Below are positions 16,486 to 24,577 of a DNA stretch of 64,000 bases, piece after piece (the first letter of the stretch is position 1; the number at the start of each line of letters is the position of its first letter). A model generated the notes under the pieces. It ran no database searches, was not told the origin of the DNA, and saw nothing but the letters and a program-made list of their open reading frames with translations. Both the position numbers and the translations under genes were made by a program. Origin of the DNA: Allobosea thiooxidans (GTDB lineage: Bacteria; Pseudomonadota; Alphaproteobacteria; Rhizobiales; Beijerinckiaceae); NCBI RefSeq assembly GCF_900168195.1, contig NZ_FUYX01000009.1:62001-126000 (forward strand). The letters run 5' to 3'.

Positions 16486-17813
16486 TCGCTCGCGCCCTGC
16501 TGCTCGGCATTGAGGCGCTCAGCTTCCTCGTCGGCGTCTTTGTCGTCCGGCTCGTCGCCGAACTCGTCGAGCGCCGCGTCAAGGCCTGGAAATGTCCCAT
16601 CCTCGACGAACATGTTCTGCACGCCGCGGGCGAAGGCCGGATCCGGGATCAGGCCGGTATCGGCGACGTCCTTCACACCCTTCGCCTTCTTGGCGAAGAC
16701 GTCGGCCTTCTCGGGTTCCGTCATCTGCCAGAGCGGCGCCCATGTGTAGTGGACGTCCGCTGGCCGGCTGCCGAGGGCTGATCGGATCAGGACCTCGTCG
16801 AGGCGGGACAGCGCCGGCCGCAACTCGAGGTTCTGCCCCGCGCTGATCCGGTCATAGTAATTCCGGATATCGCTCTGCCCGGTCGACTGAAGCCCGCCAG
16901 GCGTCTGGCCAAGCAACCGCGTAGCCGGGATGTCGGCGGCGCCAGAAGCGATCTGCAGATAGGTGTTCAGCACCTCCGGCAGCGTCGCAAAGCTGATCTG
17001 CTTGGACGACCATTCTTCGTCGCCATCGAGCATCAGCGTGTTGGTGATCGACTTGCCGGTGTTCGCCAGCTGATAGCGCTGGAGGATGCGGCTCCGGTAT
17101 TCCTCGGTCGCCAGGCTCTCCATGAAGCCGGGAACCTTGACGATATCGACCTTGGCCTCTTGCAGCATGGCTGCGATGGCGGCGGCCGCGCTGCCGGCCT
17201 GCATCACGGCGTCATAGACAGCTTGCAGGACCGTATCGCCCCAGCCGTCATAGGCCATGACGCGATCGGGCAGCTCAGCCCCGACAAAGCGGACCACCCG
17301 CGAGGGATGGACATCGACCATGCTGGTCTTGCCCGCCAGCGTGTACTTGATCGGCTCTCCGTAGAAGGGGGAGAGCGGATCCTGATCGAGCTCGCCGGCG
17401 ATCATCTCGTGCCGGCTGAAGACATGCAGGTATTTCAGCCCACCAGCCTTCACCCGTTCCGGAACGAGCGGCTGCATCGGGTCGGCATCGCCGGTTCCAA
17501 TGAACAGAACCGCGCCGCCGTAGAGCCGCGCCAACTTGCGGGCCCGAGCAACCTTGGACTGCACGCCGAGCCGCGCTTCCTCCGCCTCGAGCTTCTCGAT
17601 CTGCGGCTTCTTCGCCTGCCAGTCGCGCCACTCCCGCGTCTCGTCAAAGGCCGGGACGTCGACGATCTTCCGAGCGATCCAGTCGCCACGGTAGGCGTTG
17701 TCGACCTGGCCCTTGTCGAGCAACGGCAGCGTGAACATGCTGCCGGTAACCTTGTCGCGGATGGTGCCAAGGCCGGACGTCAGATTCATTAGCGTGTCTG
17801 ACGTCAGGGCCAT
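16482..17813 (-). CDS. Portal protein (DUF1073 family)
   Basis: 443 aa. SGLGTIRDKVTGSMF and YRGDWIARKIVDVPAFDETREWRDW are the DUF1073 portal N-terminus. ARKLARLYGGAVLFIGTGD and TRLLGQTPGGLQSTGQSDIRNYYD are strongly conserved portal segments. The acidic tail ends at 443. It lies between the large terminase and morphogenesis genes, the canonical place. Some databases label this family 'anti-CBASS Acb1', which reflects another fusion and should not be read as anti-defence here. Confidence 0.9.
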   Translation of the reverse strand: MALTSDTLMNLTSGLGTIRDKVTGSMFTLPLLDKGQVDNAYRGDWIARKIVDVPAFDETREWRDWQAKKPQIEKLEAEEARLGVQSKVARARKLARLYGGAVLFIGTGDADPMQPLVPERVKAGGLKYLHVFSRHEMIAGELDQDPLSPFYGEPIKYTLAGKTSMVDVHPSRVVRFVGAELPDRVMAYDGWGDTVLQAVYDAVMQAGSAAAAIAAMLQEAKVDIVKVPGFMESLATEEYRSRILQRYQLANTGKSITNTLMLDGDEEWSSKQISFATLPEVLNTYLQIASGAADIPATRLLGQTPGGLQSTGQSDIRNYYDRISAGQNLELRPALSRLDEVLIRSALGSRPADVHYTWAPLWQMTEPEKADVFAKKAKGVKDVADTGLIPDPAFARGVQNMFVEDGTFPGLDAALDEFGDEPDDKDADEEAERLNAEQQGASE

Positions 17814-17816
17814 GCA

Positions 17817-19220
17817 TCAACTCACATTCGCCAGCGTGAAGCGCGAGCGGTCGAGCAGCGCGTTGAACGCCCTGCTGGTGCTGTCCGCGTCGTCGTCATG
17901 GGCGGCCTCTGGGAAGCCCTCCAGCGCTGAGAACCAACGCTCATTCCATTGCCCGCGCAGGACCAGGACGTTTCCGGCTTCTGCCTGTGCGGAAAACGGC
18001 CGGAACCGCATTTCCTTGTCGCCCGATTCCGGCGTGGCGCGCGCCGTGTAGCCAGCGAGCAGCTTGACCAGGTTCTGAACCTGCGACTTGCCGGCCTGGC
18101 CTGGGTCCTGCGGCAGCGAGATATGAACCTCGCGGCCGTCCGCCGAAGCGGTGTTCTTGATCAGTGTCTCGACGCCGGATGGCGAGAGGAAATTCGAGAC
18201 ATGGTCCGCGACGATGTAGCGGCCATCCGCTAGCAGCCCGATCTTCGTTCCGGCGGTCGCGTCGGGGTCGTTCCCCTCGGTCTTCGGGGTTCCCGCCAAA
18301 TCCCATCCGCGCATCCAGCGGACGATCTTGGCCGGGACCGCGTCGACGACCTCGCACCATCCCCGCTTGAATAGAAGTCCAGCTGCCGGCCGAATCTTCC
18401 AGTTGCCGCCGAGAAGGCGCTCGCGCTCGACCGTTGGCAGCGCCATCAGGTTGGCGACGTAGCCGGGGTCGGCAGCCATCAGAGCGCGATTGTCGCTCAG
18501 CTTGGCCGGGATGAACGTGACCGACTTCGGCGGGATCGGCTTCTCGTCGCCGTTCTCATCCGGCGCCGTGTAGCCAGCGAGTTCCTCAGGGCGATCAGCC
18601 CAGATGATCTTGTCGCCGATGCGGACGAACCAACGAAGGACGCCGGCTCGCTCGGGGATGGCGAACCCCGTATCGGGATTGATCCACCACGCGATGAACT
18701 CGGCGACCCAGCTATCCGCATCAGGGTTGCAGGTAGCCCGAATATACGGCCGAACGCCGCTCATCGAGCGGTTGCGGCTGACCATGTACCAGAACTGTTT
18801 CGCGCTGAAATGCGTCAGCTCATCGAAGCAGAGCAGCGGGATCTGCGAGCCCTGCCAGTTCAGGACGGTCTTGTCGTGCTCGAGGTGAGCGAAGCTGACC
18901 GTGCACCCACTCGGAAATTTCCACTGCAGGTCCGGCGCGCTGCGAGGCGAGGCCCTGAGGTCGGGATAAAGCTTCTCGCTTTCGTCCCAGAGGCCACCCT
19001 CGTTGCGGACCTGGACCAACGTGCGGCGAAAGAACACCGCGCCAAACTCTGGATTCGCGACATGGCGCAGCGGTTCCATGAGCAGCGCCCAGGTCTTACC
19101 GCCACCAGCCGCGCCGCCGTAGATCGCGATATCCGCCGGGCTGGCGAGGAACTGCGTCTGCGGTCCCGGCTGAGGCCGAATGATCTTCGGGGCGCCCTGC
19201 CCCTTCTCAGCCTCTGCCAT
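17817..19220 (-). CDS. Terminase large subunit
   Basis: 467 aa from the ATG at 19220 (MAEAEKGQGAP), overlapping the small subunit by 14 bp. Walker A is GGAAGGGKT (residues 35-43) and Walker B LLCFDE (128-133), followed by the ATRATCNP-type coupling motif (RATCNPDADSWV). The C-terminal nuclease starts around RGWDLAGT, with further acidic residues near QDPGQAGKSQV. It is the motor that packages DNA and cuts it. Confidence 0.95.
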   Translation of the reverse strand: MAEAEKGQGAPKIIRPQPGPQTQFLASPADIAIYGGAAGGGKTWALLMEPLRHVANPEFGAVFFRRTLVQVRNEGGLWDESEKLYPDLRASPRSAPDLQWKFPSGCTVSFAHLEHDKTVLNWQGSQIPLLCFDELTHFSAKQFWYMVSRNRSMSGVRPYIRATCNPDADSWVAEFIAWWINPDTGFAIPERAGVLRWFVRIGDKIIWADRPEELAGYTAPDENGDEKPIPPKSVTFIPAKLSDNRALMAADPGYVANLMALPTVERERLLGGNWKIRPAAGLLFKRGWCEVVDAVPAKIVRWMRGWDLAGTPKTEGNDPDATAGTKIGLLADGRYIVADHVSNFLSPSGVETLIKNTASADGREVHISLPQDPGQAGKSQVQNLVKLLAGYTARATPESGDKEMRFRPFSAQAEAGNVLVLRGQWNERWFSALEGFPEAAHDDDADSTSRAFNALLDRSRFTLANVS

Positions 19221-19752
19221 TGTCGGGAAGCTGGAAGATCGTAACCGGCGTGACCGGCAGGTCCTTTCCATCCTTGCCGGTCAATTCGACCTTGTCCTTG
19301 AACATGCCGAGATGCTTTCCGAGCTTCTCCAGGGCACCGAGCTTGTCGTGGAGCTTGAATTTGATGCGCCGGACGTCACGGGCATCTTCGCCGCGGCCTT
19401 CCTTGAAATCTTCGACCGTCACCTCAGCGAGAGCAGCCTTCTGCTCGTCGGTCAGCTCGGCATAGACGAAGAACGGATCGCCGGAGGTCGTGGCCTTGAG
19501 GAAGTCGCCCATGTTGGCAAAGCCGACCTTGGCCAGCTCGGCGACGATGCGCTCGATCGTCACACCGGCCTTCTCAGCGCCCTCCCCGAGCAACTCCTCA
19601 ACGCGCGAACGAACCTTCTCATTCCCGCTCAGGCGCGATGCGTTGCTGTCGCTCTTGGCGTATCCTGCTGCGACATATGCGGCAGACGCGCTGGACCCCT
19701 TAGCCAGTTCCTGAGCGAACCGCTCATGTTTTGGATTCGAGAGGACAGGCAC
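19207..19752 (-). CDS. Terminase small subunit
   Basis: 181 aa. I place the start at the GTG at 19752 (MPVLSNPKHERFAQELAKG), because the family usually begins this way. A TTG at 19770 would extend it by 6 residues without a ribosome site. SASAAYVAAGYAKSDSNASRL is the DNA-binding HTH region (residues ~20-45). It recognises the phage packaging site. The start is only 35 bases from the divergent gene at 19788, so the late promoter must lie within that gene or farther upstream. Confidence 0.9.
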   Translation of the reverse strand: MPVLSNPKHERFAQELAKGSSASAAYVAAGYAKSDSNASRLSGNEKVRSRVEELLGEGAEKAGVTIERIVAELAKVGFANMGDFLKATTSGDPFFVYAELTDEQKAALAEVTVEDFKEGRGEDARDVRRIKFKLHDKLGALEKLGKHLGMFKDKVELTGKDGKDLPVTPVTIFQLPDNGRG

Positions 19753-19787
19753 CAACTCTACTCGCGACAAGGAATGAGGGGGCGGTG

Positions 19788-20003
19788 ATGAGCGACGAGC
19801 GAACCGAAATTGCAGTCGAGGCTGCGGCTAAGGCCTTTCATGAAACCAGCCGTGAGAAGCGGCAGTTTCGATGGGAGCAGTCCAGCGAGGAATGGCGCCG
19901 AGACGTCAGGGCGTTTGTCAGACCGATAGTTGAAGCGGCGCTTACTGCGTCCGACGCCTACATGGCAGCGCTGGCAGCTGTTCTGCCGACACCGCGGAAA
20001 TGA
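19788..20003 (+). CDS. Hypothetical protein divergent from terminase
   Basis: 71 aa from the ATG at 19788 (MSDERTEIAVEAAAKAFHE), preceded by GAGGGGGCGGTG. Acidic and helical, with W-rich centre (FRWEQSSEEWRRDVRAFV). No family recognised. It is the first of up to three plus-strand small genes that face the late operon. Confidence 0.6.
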   Translation: MSDERTEIAVEAAAKAFHETSREKRQFRWEQSSEEWRRDVRAFVRPIVEAALTASDAYMAALAAVLPTPRK

Positions 20004-20249
20004 TGGCTCCAAAGATCGCGCTTGAGATCAGCGTGGCCGCTGTCACAGCATAACTAACCCTTGCAATTCGAACACAATCGGCGCTTATACAGGCGCATCG
20101 GTCGGGCTCAGTAGCCCGCTTCAGGCGCAGTGAAGCGCCTCGCACGTCTTTCGAACCGTATCGAATGCTGAAACGCCGCGCGACAGCGCCAGGCGCAGCC
20201 TCGCCTCTCCCCTTACTACCGCGGCTTCGTCGCGGAAGAATGGAAACCA

Positions 20250-20405
20250 ATGAACGATCAGACACTGTTGGACGAGTCCGCCCTTTCGACGGCGGCCCCC
20301 CAATTTGATATTAATCTCCCCAAGGCGGATCCGAACTGGAAGCCGCAATCTTGCGGGCACTCGCGGGAAGAGCTGCGCGCCATCCTCGATGAGGTGATGG
20401 CGTGA
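20250..20405 (+). CDS. Small hypothetical protein
   Basis: 51 aa: starts MNDQTLLDESALSTAAPQF and ends EELRAILDEVMA. The coding look (acidic, well-balanced) is better than that of the minus-strand frames. GGAAACCA before the ATG is a weak ribosome site. It ends 4 bases before the next gene at 20410. No family recognised. Confidence 0.4.
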   Translation: MNDQTLLDESALSTAAPQFDINLPKADPNWKPQSCGHSREELRAILDEVMA

Positions 20406-20409
20406 CGGC

Positions 20410-20742
20410 ATGCCCGCCTCGTTCGCCGATCCAACAGTGATATCGTTTTTCCAGCGATTGGCGGCTTCGCTGAAGCTTGCCGGCCGCGGGGGATTTGATT
20501 TGCAAAGTCGATCGGGCGAGCGCGACGAGCCTGCTTCTCTGAATGAGATGCAATCGGTCTTTGATCAAGCTTGGGAAATGCTCCAGACGACTGGGGCCGC
20601 CATGCCTGAAAATTATACATCACAGCGGGAAGAACTCGCGGGAATTGTGATAAAGCTGATGCGAGACGGGCAGAACGAAAGCGCCAACCTAGCGCAAGAC
20701 GCCGTTGACGTATTCATGTCCGCGCATCGGCGCGCCAACTAA
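20410..20742 (+). CDS. Hypothetical protein
   Basis: 110 aa, helical throughout (VISFFQRLAASLKLAG, SLNEMQSVFDQAWEMLQTTG, REELAGIVIKLMRDGQ, NLAQDAVDVFMSAHRR). Cytosolic, no motif recognised. It is followed by a terminator-like hairpin, so the 19788-20742 set could be a small independent transcription unit. Confidence 0.6.
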   Translation: MPASFADPTVISFFQRLAASLKLAGRGGFDLQSRSGERDEPASLNEMQSVFDQAWEMLQTTGAAMPENYTSQREELAGIVIKLMRDGQNESANLAQDAVDVFMSAHRRAN

Positions 20743-20773
20743 TCGACCCTGTGCCTGCGCCAGTGTGCGAGAA

Positions 20774-20795
20774 AGCCCGACCTCTCGGCCGGGCT
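20774..20795 (+). terminator. Terminator-like hairpin after the 20410-20742 gene
   Basis: AGCCCG at 20774-20779 pairs with CGGGCT at 20790-20795, with two extra inner GC pairs. The following bases (CCTGTTACC) are only weakly T-rich, so it is a candidate only. The 20743-20970 stretch holds no other coding frame I would support. Confidence 0.4.
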
Positions 20796-20970
20796 CCTGT
20801 TACCCTTGGCGCTGGTACATCCGCAGTCGCCGGGCAAAGCTTCGCTTGAGGCCGCTTGTTAAGCGGCACGGGGGTCGGGGAGCATCAGCACAAGGCGAGC
20901 ACACACGCCGAACAAACCATGAATATCGTATTGCACGGATCGTTGAGCAGTGCAAGCCCACCTGAATAAC

Positions 20971-21507
20971 TCACGCGACGCCGCGATAGGCTGATGCCGT
21001 TTCATCGAAACGTGTCCAGCCTTCCTCGCGATACTGGGCCAGGCGGGCGTCGCGATCGATCGGCGTCCCGCCGTCCATAATCGCTTCAACCTCTCCGGCA
21101 TGGACGTCCTCGGCTCGCACCGAGACGACTGTCCCGCCGCGGCGCACCGTTTCGGCATAGTAGTGCGCGTCCTCTTCGCTGACGCCCGCGCTCGTAAACG
21201 AGCCGATCAGGCCGCCTGCCGCTGCACCGGCGACAGCGCCTGCGGCAGTCGTTGCGAGCCAGCCCGCGGCGACGACAGGGCCGATGCCTGGAATTGCCAT
21301 GATGCCAAGGCCAGCGAGAAGCCCCGCGGCACCACCAAGGCCGGCTCCGATACCAGCCCCCTCGGCCGCATTGCTCTCCTCTGTGGCGCGGGGATCCCGC
21401 CCGATGATGCTGATGGCAGAATCGGACACGCCAGCGTCCTCGAGACGTTCGACGACGGCACGAGCGGTGTCATAATTCTCGTAGCTGCGGGTGATGGTGA
21501 TGGTCAT
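20971..21507 (-). CDS. General-stress-protein-like glycine-zipper membrane protein
   Basis: 178 aa from the ATG at 21507 (MTITITRSYENYDTARAVVE), with AGGAGAGGG 3-4 bases upstream. The N-terminal ~45 residues match the GS17M-type domain of general stress proteins. A long Gly/Ala zipper (residues ~45-110; GIGAGLGGAAGLLAGLGIMA) may insert in the membrane. The C-terminus (GVSEEDAHYYAETVRRGG) completes the usual arrangement. Not needed for phage growth, so probably lysogenic cargo that affects host envelope stress. Confidence 0.7.
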   Translation of the reverse strand: MTITITRSYENYDTARAVVERLEDAGVSDSAISIIGRDPRATEESNAAEGAGIGAGLGGAAGLLAGLGIMAIPGIGPVVAAGWLATTAAGAVAGAAAGGLIGSFTSAGVSEEDAHYYAETVRRGGTVVSVRAEDVHAGEVEAIMDGGTPIDRDARLAQYREEGWTRFDETASAYRGVA

Positions 21508-21543
21508 GTGCCCTCTCCTGAATGCGATTTCGTGATGCACCGG

Positions 21544-21843
21544 TCAGTTGCGGGTGATGTTTCCTCGATAATCGACCGACACGTTCACCTGCTTCCCAGA
21601 ATGGGTTGCCTTGCCCTTCCAGACGCCGTTATCGTCCTTGGTCAGCTTGCCGACGTTGGAATAACCATTGCTCTCGAGGCGGCTCTTGGCTTGCCCCTCA
21701 GTGAAGCTGTTGGCGCCGGGAAGCGGGGCGTTCTTGTCGGCATCGGCCTTCGGGGCCGGCATCGGGGAGGTCGTAGAAGTCTGAGCCCCCGCACTGAGGG
21801 TGGTGGCGCAAACGATGGCTGCGGCGAGCATCAAGCGTTTCAT
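21544..21843 (-). CDS. Secreted PepSY-like small protein
   Basis: 99 aa from the ATG at 21843, GGGAG 8 bases upstream. A clear Sec signal peptide (MKRLMLAAAIVCATTLSAGAQ) is followed by a Ser/Thr/Pro linker and a PepSY-like domain (FTEGQAKSRLESNGYSNVGK, GVWKGKATHSGKQVNVSVDY). Such periplasmic proteins are common in Rhizobiales and their role is unclear. Lies 36 bases before the stress-protein gene, on the same strand. Probable cargo pair. Confidence 0.7.
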   Translation of the reverse strand: MKRLMLAAAIVCATTLSAGAQTSTTSPMPAPKADADKNAPLPGANSFTEGQAKSRLESNGYSNVGKLTKDDNGVWKGKATHSGKQVNVSVDYRGNITRN

Positions 21844-21925
21844 GGAGCGTCTCCCGATTTGCAGGATGTGAGTGCCCATGCAAACGGCAGCGCGGGGAGT
21901 TAGTTCCTGCTTCGGGGGGATTTTC

Positions 21926-22603
21926 CTATGCCGCCTGGAGGGCAGCGACGCTCATCGTCGCCGGGATCTCGTTTCCAAACGACCGGATCAGCACCTTGGC
22001 ACTGTGCAGGCCGATCGCTTCGACGACCGTCGCCTGGAATGCCATAAACGGTCCGTCGATGATGGTCGCTTCGTCGCCGGGCGCGAACTTGGGCTTCGGC
22101 ACCTTCGGCCTTTCGGGCGCGACTTGGTTCTGAAAGTCGGCAATTGCCTTGATCGCGGCGTTCGGCACCCTCACCCAGCCGCGGCTGTTGCTGAAGACGT
22201 CCTGGATGCCGTCGATGTCGAACACGCTGCTGATGGGCTTCCCCTTCACGACGAATTCCTGCGGCTCGCCTTCGCCGGTCAGGAGCGGACCGCTTGCGAA
22301 CAGGTAGCGCGTGAAGGTCGCGATATCGCCATCGAAGGTCGTCCGCTTGCCGACGGTGACGACCTTGTGGCTGCTCGGCCAGAAGGTCTGGCAACCCGCT
22401 TCCTCGAGGCCTGCAGAGGCGCGGGCTTCCCCTCGCGGCGACGTGTAGATCAGAAACCACTTCCGCTTCGGGCTGAGATCGAGATCCGCTGGCGCCGGAT
22501 TGAGCGTGATGACCTCGCGCCGCTCCTTCGGGCCCGGCGGCTTGGCCGCGGCTTTCACCGTCGCCTTCTTGGCCTTGTCCTGTCGACGGTTTCGCTTGCT
22601 CAT
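21926..22603 (-). CDS. Phage NusG paralogue (NGN + KOW)
   Basis: 225 aa. After a basic N-terminus (1-45), residues ~47-155 have the NGN pattern (KWFLIYTSPRGEARASAGLEEAG, FTRYLFA, VFDIDGIQDVFSNSRGWVRVP). Residues ~172-222 are a KOW domain (FAPGDEATIIDGPFMAFQATVVEA). NusG and its paralogues bind RNA polymerase and promote processive transcription. Encoded in the early operon just upstream of the late block, it is a good candidate for a late antiterminator, doing the job of lambda Q by another route. Its ATG overlaps the DUF1376 stop. Confidence 0.8.
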   Translation of the reverse strand: MSKRNRRQDKAKKATVKAAAKPPGPKERREVITLNPAPADLDLSPKRKWFLIYTSPRGEARASAGLEEAGCQTFWPSSHKVVTVGKRTTFDGDIATFTRYLFASGPLLTGEGEPQEFVVKGKPISSVFDIDGIQDVFSNSRGWVRVPNAAIKAIADFQNQVAPERPKVPKPKFAPGDEATIIDGPFMAFQATVVEAIGLHSAKVLIRSFGNEIPATMSVAALQAA

Positions 22604-23484
22604 GCGGCTTTCTCGATCGATGGCGGGAGGAGCGTCGGGAAGTACCAGCCCTCCGCACGGTGCTCCGGATAGAACTTGGACAGGGGCTCCTTACCGCGGT
22701 GACGGGCCCAGGCGTCCCATTCCTCGCTGCCTCGGGCGACGAAGACCGAGGCCGGCTGCTGATCAGAGGGCGCCGGCTGGTAGTCATGCCAGCGGTCCTG
22801 GTTGAGCCAGGTCACGGCCTGGGCGCACTTCTCGGTGCCGGCTCGCCCTGCCCTGAGCTCTATCTCGGCGAAGCGCTTGGCGCCGGCAATGATGGCTTCC
22901 GGATCGGCGCCACGCTTCACGGCTCGGTCGAATTTCTCCCGCGCCGGCTTCTTCGGATCCGAGGCCTCGCCACGGTGGGGATAGGCCTTCCAAAATTCCT
23001 CGAACTTCTCATCCGCCGCTGGTCGCGTCGGCTTGCCGACCGACCGAACGTTGGTCGTAGAGCTCTTGGATTCAGGACTATCCTTCTTCCCTTCCCTATC
23101 CTCTCCTAATAGCTCGACGTCCGCTGAGCGATCGTTGAGCGTTCGTTCAGCGTTCGCTTGCCGGGCTGCGACCGATGCGCGAGCGGACGCTTTCGCCTTG
23201 GCGGATTTCTGCTGAGCGACCGATAGCTCCTGGTCGATGCGGGCATGGCGCCACTCACCGTCCTGCTCCTCGAAGAACTCCGAGAGGTTCAGTTTGGCGT
23301 CCGACCACTCGACATCGGTCATGCGCGCGATCCGGGCGAGCTTGCGGTCGTCCGCCGGCAGAGGCTTCTCCCGCTGCCAGTAGTTCATGATGAGCAATAG
23401 ATAGGCGCCATGCTCGGCCGCGCTGAGGTGCGCGGTGTCCGCGAGATAGTCCGCAACGAATAATGGCATGTAGGGCGCGCTCAT
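22600..23484 (-). CDS. DUF1376 replication-initiation-like protein (YdaU type)
   Basis: 294 aa. The N-terminal ~90 residues are DUF1376: MPLFVADYLADTAHLSAAEHG, AYLLLIMNYWQREKPLPADD, LARIARM. A charged linker follows (KSAKAKASARASVAARQ), then the C-terminal FEEFWKAYPHRGEASDPKKPAR domain often found on phage replisome organisers. Proteins of this design replace lambda O in initiating phage replication. No separate helicase loader was seen. Confidence 0.8.
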   Translation of the reverse strand: MSAPYMPLFVADYLADTAHLSAAEHGAYLLLIMNYWQREKPLPADDRKLARIARMTDVEWSDAKLNLSEFFEEQDGEWRHARIDQELSVAQQKSAKAKASARASVAARQANAERTLNDRSADVELLGEDREGKKDSPESKSSTTNVRSVGKPTRPAADEKFEEFWKAYPHRGEASDPKKPAREKFDRAVKRGADPEAIIAGAKRFAEIELRAGRAGTEKCAQAVTWLNQDRWHDYQPAPSDQQPASVFVARGSEEWDAWARHRGKEPLSKFYPEHRAEGWYFPTLLPPSIEKAA

Positions 23485-23558
23485 GCCGCCCTCGCAAAAC
23501 TGTGGAGGCGCGACGCGGCTGGCTTGCCGTGCGACCGACGTATCGGCAGCGTCCCACC

Positions 23559-24344
23559 ATGAAGCAAGACAATTCCCTTGCGGTAGCTTTCTTTGCCCTC
23601 GTCATGGGCGGCACCGTGGCGTGGGCAATCGCGAGCGACGTAGCAGCGCCGATTTGCTCGGCCTTCAAGCTCGCCTCTCAGAAGGCTGACAAGCCTTACC
23701 TTGGGTGCCTCGAATTTTGGTTCGAGCGATACCAAGCAAGCATCGCGGCGATTATCGGCGCTGGGGTCGCCTTGGCTGTTCTCAGACCAGCGTTTCTGCA
23801 GATTCAGTTTCTCAAACGGGAATCGGCCGCGCGAATGAAAGAGATCGTCGAGCAGTCGGCTCGATCTCTTGAAGGCGAGCGGCCGATGATCCGAGACATT
23901 CGCGACCTGATGCGTGAGGCGAAATCCTTGCTCTACATTTATCGAGAGACAGATTGGGCCCAAAGCTATCGATCGTGGGACGATCCGGAGGAGCGGTTCC
24001 GTAGCGGCATAGACAGAGTTCTCCTCGCGCTGTTGGAGAACGAGGCGAAGTTCGGCTCCGATGGCCAGGTGGGAGAACTGCGATCGAAAATGGCTGATGG
24101 CCTCAACCGGCTCAGGGCAGCAATTGGGCAACTCACCCTTGCATTCATATCCGGCACGACTGGCCTCGACCCCGAATATTTCGAGGACTTTACCGGCCCG
24201 CAAATGGATGCGGCTCGCGACGAAGCGGTGGCGAGTTTCGAAGGCCTCGAGGACATAATTAGCTCGTTCGTTATCAAGCACGACGCCGAAATTCGAGAGA
24301 GCTGGAGGAGAGCCCGCGATCTCGCCAAGCTGGCTTATGACTGA
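23559..24344 (+). CDS. Two-TM inner-membrane protein with cytosolic helical domain, counter-oriented
   Basis: 261 aa from the ATG at 23559 (MKQDNSLAVAFFALVMGG). TM1 is about residues 7-28 and TM2 about 58-77 (ASIAAIIGAGVALAVLRPAF). The rest is a helical, charged cytosolic domain (FLKRESAARMKEIVEQSARSLEG). The lower GC of third positions differs from its neighbours. It is inserted opposite to the early operon between the replication gene and the KOW gene, so it probably has its own promoter and is expressed in the lysogen. A superinfection-exclusion or defence role is possible but unproven. Confidence 0.75.
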   Translation: MKQDNSLAVAFFALVMGGTVAWAIASDVAAPICSAFKLASQKADKPYLGCLEFWFERYQASIAAIIGAGVALAVLRPAFLQIQFLKRESAARMKEIVEQSARSLEGERPMIRDIRDLMREAKSLLYIYRETDWAQSYRSWDDPEERFRSGIDRVLLALLENEAKFGSDGQVGELRSKMADGLNRLRAAIGQLTLAFISGTTGLDPEYFEDFTGPQMDAARDEAVASFEGLEDIISSFVIKHDAEIRESWRRARDLAKLAYD

Positions 24345-24355
24345 GCGGACCGCCG

Positions 24356-24577
24356 TCATGTCAGCACCTCGACATCCTCAGGCTTGAGGCTCGCGACGCT
24401 CCAGCCGGGGAGGCAGCCGTCGAGCTCGATCATCACCCGATCAGCCGTGGCGATGCGCTGACGGAAGGAGTTGACCGCCCTGCCCTCGCGACCGGCCATG
24501 GGGCCACGGAGGACGCGGACGCGACGTCCGACGATGGGGTCGCGGGATTCGACTGGCTTGGCGGTGGGGCGGCTCAT
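24356..24577 (-). CDS. Small KOW-motif-like protein
   Basis: 73 aa. GRRVRVLRGPMAGREGRAVNS fits a KOW motif, with a following beta pattern (RVMIELDGC). ATGA overlap with the methyltransferase (24574-24577). It may bind RNA or ribosome/RNA polymerase surfaces like other KOW proteins. It is the second KOW-type gene of this operon beside the NusG paralogue. Confidence 0.6.
   Translation of the reverse strand: MSRPTAKPVESRDPIVGRRVRVLRGPMAGREGRAVNSFRQRIATADRVMIELDGCLPGWSVASLKPEDVEVLT

Noticed and set aside
16482..17813. Anti-CBASS (Acb1) annotation for the portal gene
   Set aside because: DUF1073 portals are often labelled so by transitive annotation. The gene position and full portal sequence support a portal; I see no 2H phosphoesterase pair of HxT motifs in a suitable context.
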